A stretch of DNA of 46,298 bases from Aquisphaera insulae. Lineage in GTDB: Bacteria > Planctomycetota > Planctomycetia > Isosphaerales > Isosphaeraceae. Location: positions 1 through 46,298 of the forward strand of contig NZ_JAALJH010000076.1 in the NCBI RefSeq assembly GCF_011064615.1, in the 5' to 3' direction. The notes below the pieces were generated by a model. That model was not told the origin of the DNA. It saw only the letters and a program-made list of their open reading frames with translations, and did no database searches. Of this stretch, positions 1 to 7,238 are shown in pieces (position 1 is the first letter of the stretch; each line of letters begins with the position of its first letter). The translations under genes and the position numbers were made by a program.

Positions 1-759
1 TGGCCCTTCGCCGTCCTTCCCCTCGCCGCGGCACTCGCGGTCATCACCTTCGCCGTCGGCATCTCCCAGGAGCCAACCGAGGCGTCCGACCGGGAAACCC
101 CGCGGATCTCGACGGACGTCGAAACCGGAAACCCATACCCGTTTACGACCGAACCCGCCGATCCAGACCTTCAGATCGCCTACTCGGTCAACCTCTTCGA
201 TGTCGACGCCACCGCCTGGCGCGGCTATTACACCCAGTGGATGAGACAGGTCGGGGAAGGTCGCGGCTCCAAGGCATGGATCGTCCATGGCCTCTACCCG
301 GCTCACCATCTCCTCTCGTTCATGGAGCAACACAGTGTGAGTCATCTCCAGTGTCCCAAGGTCACGACTTTCGATCGCGACTACGCCTCATTCATCACCC
401 AGGGTCGGACTGAACAGGTCGATCACGTCAAGTTGACCGGCACGCTGACCCCCAACGGGATGCAGCTCGCCATCGACGTGTGCAGCCAGTTGTCTCCCCT
501 GACCACGCGCGGCCAAGGTCGCGATCTGGACATGGACCTCAAGGCGATCCACACCGAGGTGATGACGAAGGACTTCGCGGATCGGGCCAGGGTCAGCTAC
601 CGAGGCACGACGGACATCTCCGCCGATTCGTGCGTGCTGGTCTACCTGGGAGATGTCCTTCCGGAAGCCGGCAGGGGAACACCCCCAAGCAAGCGGCTGG
701 TCCTTCTCACGGCGGAACGGATTCCTCTCGAACCGGAGAAGCCGCGGGTTCGTCCCTGA
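1..759 (+). CDS. Membrane-anchored hypothetical protein, 3' part only
   Basis: The frame is open from the first base of the window to a TGA at 757-759, so the true start lies upstream and at least 252 residues are visible. The first visible residues (about 1-23) form a hydrophobic stretch that looks like a membrane anchor or signal segment. It is followed by an acidic, proline-rich linker and a soluble domain of roughly 190 residues. I do not recognise the domain and see no catalytic motif. The internal ATG at 241 is not a convincing start because coding-like sequence and the hydrophobic segment continue upstream of it. The next gene starts 80 bp downstream on the same strand. The call as a real gene rests on the long open frame and the anchor; the function is unknown. 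Confidence 0.6.
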   Translation, partial: WPFAVLPLAAALAVITFAVGISQEPTEASDRETPRISTDVETGNPYPFTTEPADPDLQIAYSVNLFDVDATAWRGYYTQWMRQVGEGRGSKAWIVHGLYPAHHLLSFMEQHSVSHLQCPKVTTFDRDYASFITQGRTEQVDHVKLTGTLTPNGMQLAIDVCSQLSPLTTRGQGRDLDMDLKAIHTEVMTKDFADRARVSYRGTTDISADSCVLVYLGDVLPEAGRGTPPSKRLVLLTAERIPLEPEKPRVRP

Positions 760-780
760 CGAACCCGATCGTCCTCAAGG

Positions 781-786
781 TATGAT
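781..786 (+). promoter_or_regulatory. Possible -10 box upstream of the Rpn-like gene
   Basis: TATGAT, one base from the sigma-70 consensus, lies 53 bp before the ATG at 840 in a locally less GC-rich stretch. No good -35 hexamer is visible at 16-18 bp spacing, so this is a weak prediction from sequence only. Confidence 0.25.
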
Positions 787-839
787 AGACTATTCCAGCG
801 ATCCGGCGCCGGATACTCACGAAGTCGTGAGGGCGATCG

Positions 840-1748
840 ATGCACGAGTACGACAAGAGCAGCAAGTGGCTCATCGAGCACCACGGCAACGCCCTCCTCT
901 GGCTCGCCGGCATCCGCGACCTCATCGAATGGCGCGCCTTGCCGGCCGAGCTCGTGCAGCCCCGCTTCCATCCCGACGCGTTCCTCGAAGCCCGCCGCGC
1001 CGGCCAGGACAAGCCGAGTGCCTACATCCTCGAGATGGCCACCTACGCCGAGCCCCGAGTCGCCGACCAGGCCGTCCGCGACGCCAGCCTCGTCTATCTC
1101 GATCGCGGCATCCTCCCCGAGGTCCTCGTCGTGATCCTCAGCCGCAAGCGGCCCCGACGACCCGCCCGGGCCGCCGACCTCCGCAACGAGCAGGGCTGGA
1201 CCCACCTCCATATGACCTGGCGGACGATCGAGCTCTGGAAGCTCCCCGCCGAGGAACTCCTCCAGGCCGGCGACGTCGGCGTGATCCCCTGGGTGCCGCT
1301 CTGTCACTTCGACGGCCCTCCCGCGCCGATCTTCCGCCGTTGCCGCGAGCGAATCGACCACGAGGCCCTCCCGGAGGAACACGAGAACCTCCTGGTCGTC
1401 TCGCAAATCCTCGCCGGCCTGCGATACACTGATGAGAGGCTCTTCCAACTGTTCGGGGGACGTGAAGCCCTGATCGAGTCGCCGCTCCTGGAAAAGCTCA
1501 AAGCCGAGTGGACCCGCGACGTCGCCCGCGATGCCGCCCGCGAGGCCACCCATGCGACCGCCCGCAAGTCCATCCTCGTCGTTCTCAAGGTCCGCTTCGG
1601 CCCGAAGGCCCTTGAATTGGGCAAGGATCTCGACACGATCGACGACAGCACGCGCCTGGATGCCCTCACAGAACTTGCCGCGGAGTGCACCAGCCTGAAG
1701 CAGTTTCGCTCCCATCTGCACGAGGCAACGGAAGGTCGCAAGCCCTAA
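840..1748 (+). CDS. Rpn/YhgA-like PD-(D/E)XK nuclease-fold protein
   Basis: 302 residues. The layout matches the Rpn/YhgA-like 'recombination-promoting nuclease / putative transposase' proteins that are multicopy in cyanobacteria and planctomycetes. It has an N-terminal WRxLP-type segment near residues 31-35, an acidic residue at D46, a beta-strand carrying E65 (ILEMATY) and a following helix ending in VYLDRG (83-88). A C-terminal part rich in Arg, Ala and Asp follows, from about 220. Members are thought to be DNA nucleases of the restriction-endonuclease fold, and some promote RecA-independent recombination. Here the residue two after E65 is Ala rather than the Gln or Lys expected in an E-x-Q/K core, so catalytic competence is uncertain. 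The family fit is good from sequence pattern; activity is inference. It stands alone, 54 bp before the HEAT-repeat gene. Confidence 0.65.
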   Translation: MHEYDKSSKWLIEHHGNALLWLAGIRDLIEWRALPAELVQPRFHPDAFLEARRAGQDKPSAYILEMATYAEPRVADQAVRDASLVYLDRGILPEVLVVILSRKRPRRPARAADLRNEQGWTHLHMTWRTIELWKLPAEELLQAGDVGVIPWVPLCHFDGPPAPIFRRCRERIDHEALPEEHENLLVVSQILAGLRYTDERLFQLFGGREALIESPLLEKLKAEWTRDVARDAAREATHATARKSILVVLKVRFGPKALELGKDLDTIDDSTRLDALTELAAECTSLKQFRSHLHEATEGRKP

Positions 1749-1802
1749 CTCCAAGGAAGCCGACCCCACCGTCTGCACGATCCTGGTGGAGCGCAAGCCG
1801 CC

Positions 1803-2204
1803 ATGACAGCCGTCGCAGATTACATGGCTCTCGCACGGTCCGGCCGCCGCGACGTGGCGTTCCATGGCTTGCTCGAGCTCGAAGACGAGGCCTTGCCGGA
1901 GCTGGAAGCGGCGTTTCGCCGCGAGTCGGATACGAGCGTCCGGTCGATCCTCGTGAAGGCGATCTGGGGACACCGTCAGCCGGTCTCCATCCCCTTCCTC
2001 GCGCAGGCGATCGCCGACTCGTCGACCGAGGTCTGGCAGAGCGCCCTCGACGGCCTGGTCACACTCGCCTCGCCGCGAGCGCTGCTCGCCCTGAAGATCG
2101 CCCACGAAACCGCAACACCGAGCCGGCGCCCCTGGATCGCCGAGGCGATCGAGCAGGTATCCGCGGTGGTCGAGCAGGACGGCCTCGAAGTCGGCCGAGG
2201 GTGA
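1803..2204 (+). CDS. HEAT-repeat protein
   Basis: 133 residues, almost entirely alpha-helical by composition. Repeating helical pairs fit HEAT-type repeats: residues about 15-45 (ending RRESDTSVRS), about 46-75 and about 76-105 (LASPRALLALK). There is no signal peptide or membrane segment. HEAT proteins are usually scaffolds; short free-standing ones in bacteria have no general assigned function. It lies 54 bp behind the Rpn-like gene on the same strand, and its stop is 12 bp from the stop of the convergent ligA. A partner cannot be named from context. Confidence 0.6.
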   Translation: MTAVADYMALARSGRRDVAFHGLLELEDEALPELEAAFRRESDTSVRSILVKAIWGHRQPVSIPFLAQAIADSSTEVWQSALDGLVTLASPRALLALKIAHETATPSRRPWIAEAIEQVSAVVEQDGLEVGRG

Positions 2205-2216
2205 TTAGGGCAACCC

Positions 2217-4232
2217 TCATACCCCCGCCAGCTTCTCGAACTCCGCCTCATCGATGATGGCGATCCCGAGCGCCTTCGCCTTCTCGAGCTTGCTCCCGGC
2301 CTCGGTGCCGGCGAGGACGTAGCTCGTGACCTTCGAGACCGAGCCGCTCACCTTGCCGCCCAGGGTCTTGATGATCTCCTCGGCCTCGGGCCGGGACCGC
2401 TTCGGCAGTGTCCCGGTGAGGACGAACGTCTTGCCGGCGAACGGCAGCGAGCCGGCCCGCGCCAGCGGCTTGAAGGGCGTGGGGGCGACGCCGACGGCGG
2501 CGAGATCCTCGAGGAGTTGGACGTGGTCCGGGTCGTGGAAGAACTCGTGGACGCTCGCCGCGACCACGGCGCCGACTTCGGGGATGCCTTCCAGCTCCTC
2601 GAGCGTCGCCGCGCGGAGCGTCTCGAGCGTGTGATATCGCTCGGCCAGCACCTCGCCCATCCTGACGCCGACGTGGCGAATCGCCAGGCCGGAGAGGAAG
2701 CGGTCGAGCGAGCGACCCTTCGAGCCCTCGATCGCGGCGACCAGATTCTCGGCCGATTTCTTGCCCATCCTGTCGAGTTCCGACAGGGTGGGCACGTCGA
2801 GCCGATAGAGGTCGGCGAGGCTCCGCACGAGGCCCCCGTTCACGAGCTGCTCGATGAGCTTCTCGCCCAGGCCGTCGATGTCCATCGCGTCGCGGTGGGC
2901 ATAATAGCGGAGCCGCCCCTTGAGCTGCTCGGTGCACTTGCTGGGGGGATTCGAGCACCGGTAATCGACCTCGTGCGGGTCGCGGACGACCGGCGCCCCG
3001 CAGTTCGGGCAATGGGTCGGGAAGACGAAGGCGACCTCGGAGCCGTCGCGGGCTTCGTGCTCCACGCGGACGACCTGAGGGATGATCTCGCCGGCCTTCT
3101 GGATCACCACCGTGTCGCCGACGCGGATGTCCTTGCGGGCGATCTCGTCGGCGTTGTGCAGGGTGGCCCGCTTCACGGTCGTGCCGGCCAGGCGGACCGG
3201 CTCGAGGTCGGCGACCGGCGTGAGCTTGCCCGTCTTGCCGACCTGGACGGTGATGTTCTTGATCTTGGTGATCGCCTGCTCGGCCTCGTACTTGAAGGCG
3301 ATTGTCCACCGCGGGCTCTTGCTGCGGTAGCCGAGCCGCTCGCGCTGGGCCAGGTCGTCCACCTTGATCACCAGGCCGTCGGTCTGGAAGTCCAGCGTGT
3401 TCCGCTTCTCCTGCCAGGTCGTCGCGTGCTCGATCACGGCGTCGATCGAGTCGTAGCACCTCGTCAGCGGGCTCACGGGGATGCCCCAGGTCTTCATCCG
3501 CTGGGTGAGGGCGAAATACGAGCGATCGGTCAGCCCATTCGCCTCGCCCAGGCCGTGCGAGACGAACCGGAGCCTTCGCTGGCCGCAGATCCGCGAGTCG
3601 AGCAGCTTGAGCGAGCCGGCCGTGGAGTTCCGAGGATTCTCGAAGGGCTTCTCCCCGTCGGCCTTGCGCGTCTCGTTGAGGCGGATGAGCTCGGCGTTGG
3701 TCATGTAGACCTCGCCGCGGACCTCCAGGAGGTCGGGCGGGTCGTCAGCGAGGACCAGGGGGATCTCCCGGACCGTCTTCAGGTTGGCCGTGATGTCGTC
3801 CCCGCGCTCGCCGTCGCCGCGGGTGGCGCCCAGCACGAGCCTGCCCTTCTCATAGCGGAGAGAGCAGGCCACGCCGTCCACCTTCAGCTCGACGACGTAC
3901 CGCACCGCCTCGCCCGGGTTGAGCCCGCGGCGGACGCGGGCGTCCCACTCGCGGACCTCGTCGTAGTTGTAGGTGTTGTCGATGGAGAGCATCGGCACCG
4001 CGTGGGTCACGGTGCGGAACTCGGTGAGCGGGGCGCCGCCGACGCGCTGGGTCGGGCTGTCCGGGCTGGCGAGCTCGGGATGCTCGGCCTCGAGCTCCGT
4101 CAGTCGCTCCATCATCCGATCGTATTCGCGGTCGCTGATCTCCGGCGCGGCCTCCTCATAGTAGAGCCGGTTGTGCCGGTTCAGCTCGTCGCGGAGATGC
4201 TTGATCTCGCTCTCCACCTTCCTGGACGCCAT
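2217..4232 (-). CDS. ligA: NAD-dependent DNA ligase LigA
   Basis: 671 residues, the normal length for LigA, which seals nicks in DNA with NAD+ as the adenylate donor during replication and repair. The adenylation domain has the nucleotidyl-transfer lysine K117 in KVDG. The OB fold and a four-cysteine zinc finger (C408, C411, C426, C433) follow, then helix-hairpin-helix repeats (about 450-560) and a C-terminal BRCT domain (about 595-671). I chose the ATG whose first base is 4232 because GGGAGG lies about 8 nt upstream and the protein then begins with the family's YYEE...ISDREYD region. A longer reading frame to 4397 adds Arg/Pro-rich residues typical of out-of-frame DNA. It is last in the ndk operon, 32 bp behind the small membrane protein. 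The last zinc-finger gap is C-x6-C, one residue longer than the C-x5-C of the E. coli enzyme. Confidence 0.97.
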   Translation of the reverse strand: MASRKVESEIKHLRDELNRHNRLYYEEAAPEISDREYDRMMERLTELEAEHPELASPDSPTQRVGGAPLTEFRTVTHAVPMLSIDNTYNYDEVREWDARVRRGLNPGEAVRYVVELKVDGVACSLRYEKGRLVLGATRGDGERGDDITANLKTVREIPLVLADDPPDLLEVRGEVYMTNAELIRLNETRKADGEKPFENPRNSTAGSLKLLDSRICGQRRLRFVSHGLGEANGLTDRSYFALTQRMKTWGIPVSPLTRCYDSIDAVIEHATTWQEKRNTLDFQTDGLVIKVDDLAQRERLGYRSKSPRWTIAFKYEAEQAITKIKNITVQVGKTGKLTPVADLEPVRLAGTTVKRATLHNADEIARKDIRVGDTVVIQKAGEIIPQVVRVEHEARDGSEVAFVFPTHCPNCGAPVVRDPHEVDYRCSNPPSKCTEQLKGRLRYYAHRDAMDIDGLGEKLIEQLVNGGLVRSLADLYRLDVPTLSELDRMGKKSAENLVAAIEGSKGRSLDRFLSGLAIRHVGVRMGEVLAERYHTLETLRAATLEELEGIPEVGAVVAASVHEFFHDPDHVQLLEDLAAVGVAPTPFKPLARAGSLPFAGKTFVLTGTLPKRSRPEAEEIIKTLGGKVSGSVSKVTSYVLAGTEAGSKLEKAKALGIAIIDEAEFEKLAGV

Positions 4233-4264
4233 CGCCGAGCCTCCCGCCCGGGGGCTGAGTCGGG

Positions 4265-4564
4265 CTAGCCGCCGCGAGGCGGCTCGCCGCCCCCACGCCC
4301 CATGAACCAGTCTTCCGTCGCCATCGCCAGGACGCCGGTCGTCAGCATGACGACGAACTCCAGGCCCAGCAAGAGGGGGCCGCGCCGGTCCAGCCACCCG
4401 GCCAGCGCATGCGAGGTCGCGCCGGCCTCGACGGGGCGCTTGCCCGCCGCGTACGGCGCCACCAGGTAGCCCAGGGCCGTGACCACGAAGAGCGTGCTCA
4501 CGGCCAGGAGGGCCATGAAGAATGGATTGGCGAGCACGGGATTCTTCCGCGCCTTCCCGGCCAT
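4265..4564 (-). CDS. Small two-helix membrane protein
   Basis: 99 residues with a short basic N-terminus (MAGKARKN) and two predicted membrane helices, about residues 15-38 and 63-83. The tail is short and glycine-rich. I do not recognise the family. It sits between ndk (22 bp upstream) and ligA (32 bp downstream) on the same strand, so it is very likely co-transcribed with them. Nothing in the sequence links it mechanistically to nucleotide or DNA metabolism. The spacing, the start directly after ndk and the clean amphipathic pattern support it as a real gene. Confidence 0.7.
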   Translation of the reverse strand: MAGKARKNPVLANPFFMALLAVSTLFVVTALGYLVAPYAAGKRPVEAGATSHALAGWLDRRGPLLLGLEFVVMLTTGVLAMATEDWFMGRGGGEPPRGG

Positions 4565-4586
4565 GAACGAACCTCGAAATCGAGCC

Positions 4587-5039
4587 TCAGCCGCCGACGA
4601 CCCACTCGCTGCCGGCCAGGGTGTAGCTCGCGAGCTCCTCGGGCTTGAACCAGAGGGCGATCTCGCGAGCGGCCGACTCCGGGCTGTCGCTGCCGTGGAC
4701 CAGGTTGTTCTGCTTGCTGCTGGAGAAGTCCCCCCGGATCGTCCCCGGCGCGGCCGCCACGCCGTTGGTCGCGCCCAGGAGCGTGCGGAGCACCACGATC
4801 GCCTCGTTCCCCTCGAGCACCCCCACGACCACCGGCGCGCTCGTGATGAACCCGATCAGCCCCTCGAAGAACGGCTTGCCGAGGTGCTCGGCGTAGTGCT
4901 TCTCGGCGAGCGCGCGGTCGACCTGGATCAGCTTGAGGCCGACGACCGCGAGGCCCTTCGCCTCGATCCGGGCGAGGATCTGCCCCACCAACCTGCGGTG
5001 AACACAGTCCGGCTTGAAAATGATGAGCGTACGTTGCAT
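4587..5039 (-). CDS. ndk: Nucleoside diphosphate kinase
   Basis: 150 residues, the normal length. It moves the terminal phosphate from ATP to other (d)NDPs through a phosphohistidine, keeping (d)NTP pools balanced in the cytoplasm. Visible signatures are the N-terminal TLIIFKPD strand with its lysine, the RTLLGATN region and the active-site histidine H115 in NLVHGSDS. The end is typical, with a WF segment and a short tail. It is the first gene of the minus-strand set ndk / membrane protein / ligA, and its 243-bp upstream region is divergent from the S15 hydrolase gene at 5283, so both promoters should lie in 5040-5282. Confidence 0.97.
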   Translation of the reverse strand: MQRTLIIFKPDCVHRRLVGQILARIEAKGLAVVGLKLIQVDRALAEKHYAEHLGKPFFEGLIGFITSAPVVVGVLEGNEAIVVLRTLLGATNGVAAAPGTIRGDFSSSKQNNLVHGSDSPESAAREIALWFKPEELASYTLAGSEWVVGG

Positions 5040-5282
5040 GCGAGATTATCCATGTCTGGAGAGGGATTCCGCCTGGGGATCCGGGACTTCCGGCGTCCGG
5101 CGCGGATCGAGGACGGTTCTCAATCGAGTCCACAGTCTAGTCCGAAGCCGCTCCGGGTTGCAACCAAGCCCGTGCCGCGTGGAGGGACGCCTGGGTCGTC
5201 GCGGCGCGGCTCCCGCGGCGTTATCCTGGCCGGTTCATCGCGCCGGACCGGCGCGGCCCGAACCGACCCGGGAGGCCCCGAC

Positions 5283-7202
5283 ATGAACGACCTGCCGCCT
5301 TGCCCGCGCCATGCCTTCGCCTTCTCCGCCGCCGTGCTCGCGTTCGCGGCCTCGGGTGCCCTGGCCCAGGCGCCCCCCTCGCCGGCCGTCGCGGATCGCG
5401 CGGCCGAATACCAGGTTGTCGTGGAGCGGAACGTCATGATCCCCGCCCGCGACGGCACGCGACTCGCGGCCGACGTCTATCGGCCGGCTCGCGACGGGGG
5501 GCCGGCGCCCGGCCGCTTCCCCGCCCTGCTCACGCGGACGCCCTACGACAAGGGAGGCGCCGGCGGCGAGGGGAACTTCTACGCCCAGCGGGGTTACGCG
5601 GTCATCGCCAACGACACGCGAGGCCGGTACGCCAGCGAGGGCACCTGGAACGGGCTGGCGAACGATCCCGAGGACGGCCACGACGTCGTCGAGTGGATCG
5701 CGGCGCAGCCCTGGTCCGACGGCAAGGTCGGCACGTTCGGCACGAGCTACCCCGGCGGCACCCAGCACGCCCTCGCGGAAACGACCCCGCCCCACCTGAC
5801 GACGATGGTCCCCGTCGACGCCCTGTCGAACTGCGGCGTCGCCGGCATGCGTCACGGCGGAGCCTTCGAGCTCCGGTTCGTGAACTGGATCTTCCAGACC
5901 GGCGCGCCCAACAGCAAGGCCGCGCTCGCCGACCCGGCACTGCGGAGGGCGCTCGTCGAGAGCGGGCAGCGGATCCGCCAGCATGCGGACGTCCTGCCGG
6001 TCCGCCCCGGCACCACGCCCCTGCGCCTGGTCCCGGAGTACGAGGGCTGGGTTGTCCGCGCCCTCCGGAGCGGGCCCGAGGACCCATTCTGGCACGCGAA
6101 GGGGATGTCGGTCGTTGATCACGTGAAGGACTATGCTGATGTCCCGGTCTTGCACTTCACCGGCTGGTACGACTCGTGGACCCGCCAGGTCGCGATGAAC
6201 TTCGAGGCCCTGTCCCGGGCGAAGGCGGGCCCGCATCGCCTGATCATCGGCCCGTGGACCCACGGCGGGCAGGGCTCGAATGTGGCGGGCGAGGTCGAGT
6301 TCTCGCGCGAGGCGGCCGTCGATCTCAACCGCATCCGGCTGCGATGGTATGACCGATGGCTCCGCGGGATCCGCAACGGCGTGGACGAGGATCCGCGGGT
6401 CCTCATCTACGTCATGGGGAGCGGCGACGATCGCCGATCGACCGAGGGCCGCCTCCGCCATGGGGGCTCGTGGCGTGCCGAGCGCGAATGGCCCCTGGCG
6501 CGGACCAGCCCCACCCCCTACTACCTCCGCGCCGACGGCAGCCTCGACGCCAGGCCGCCGGCCGAGGCGCCGAGCCGGACCAGCTACACGTTCGACCCGC
6601 GGCATCCGGTCCCGACGATCGGCGGCAACATCTCGTCCAACCAGGGGCTGATGGCGGCCGGCGGCTATGACCAGCGGGCCCGGCCGGACAACCACGCCGC
6701 GACGGACCAGCTCCCGCTGTCGGAGCGACGGGACGTCCTCGTCTTCCGCTCGGCGCCGCTCGCCGAGGACACGGAGGTGACCGGGACCGTCGAGGTCAGG
6801 CTCTGGATCAGCTCCAATGCGCCCGACACCGACTTCACGGCCAAGCTGATCGACGAGATCCCGCCCAATGCCGACTACCCGCTGGGCTTCGACCTCAATC
6901 TCGGCGATTCGATCCTCCGCGCCCGCTACCGGGAAGGCCTGGACCACCAGGCCCCGCCCCTGAAGCCGGGCGCGGTCGTGCCGCTCGCGATCAGGCTCTA
7001 TCCGACCTCGAATGTCTTCAAGAAGGGGCACCGGATCCGGGTCGACATCTCGAGCAGCAATTACCCGCGGTTCGACGTCAACCCGAATACCGGCGAGCCG
7101 CTCGGCGAGGATCGCCGGACGGCCCTCGCCGATAACACGATCTTCCACGACGCGGAGCACCCGTCGTCGATCGTCCTGCCGGTGATCCCGCCCCCGCGGT
7201 GA
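5283..7202 (+). CDS. Secreted S15/CocE-family hydrolase
   Basis: 639 residues. It is an alpha/beta hydrolase of the X-Pro dipeptidyl-peptidase (S15) / CocE-NonD family, which cleaves amide or ester bonds. The predicted triad is S155 in GTSYPGG, D297 in TGWYDSW and H327 in GPWTHGG. A C-terminal jelly-roll domain (from about residue 430) is the S15 substrate-binding domain. The first 29 residues form a signal peptide ending ALAQA, so the enzyme is exported. The ATG at 5283 is preferred over the longer frame from 4479, which would overlap ndk in antisense and lacks a signal peptide. Whether it is a peptidase, an ester hydrolase or an acylase cannot be told from sequence. It is monocistronic, with a convergent neighbour 36 bp downstream. 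Confidence 0.92.
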   Translation: MNDLPPCPRHAFAFSAAVLAFAASGALAQAPPSPAVADRAAEYQVVVERNVMIPARDGTRLAADVYRPARDGGPAPGRFPALLTRTPYDKGGAGGEGNFYAQRGYAVIANDTRGRYASEGTWNGLANDPEDGHDVVEWIAAQPWSDGKVGTFGTSYPGGTQHALAETTPPHLTTMVPVDALSNCGVAGMRHGGAFELRFVNWIFQTGAPNSKAALADPALRRALVESGQRIRQHADVLPVRPGTTPLRLVPEYEGWVVRALRSGPEDPFWHAKGMSVVDHVKDYADVPVLHFTGWYDSWTRQVAMNFEALSRAKAGPHRLIIGPWTHGGQGSNVAGEVEFSREAAVDLNRIRLRWYDRWLRGIRNGVDEDPRVLIYVMGSGDDRRSTEGRLRHGGSWRAEREWPLARTSPTPYYLRADGSLDARPPAEAPSRTSYTFDPRHPVPTIGGNISSNQGLMAAGGYDQRARPDNHAATDQLPLSERRDVLVFRSAPLAEDTEVTGTVEVRLWISSNAPDTDFTAKLIDEIPPNADYPLGFDLNLGDSILRARYREGLDHQAPPLKPGAVVPLAIRLYPTSNVFKKGHRIRVDISSSNYPRFDVNPNTGEPLGEDRRTALADNTIFHDAEHPSSIVLPVIPPPR

Positions 7203-7238
7203 CGGATGCCGGCGGGGGTCAGGCGGTCCTCATTCGGC

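Noticed and set aside
2517..4268. 583-residue open frame antisense to ligA
   Set aside because: It is Asp/Arg/Val/Leu-rich sequence produced by the codon bias of ligA read backwards; no domain, no Shine-Dalgarno, full overlap with a certain gene.
4479..5282. N-terminal extension of the S15 hydrolase
   Set aside because: It would run antisense through ndk and bury the signal peptide at residue 268; the ATG at 5283 is the natural start.
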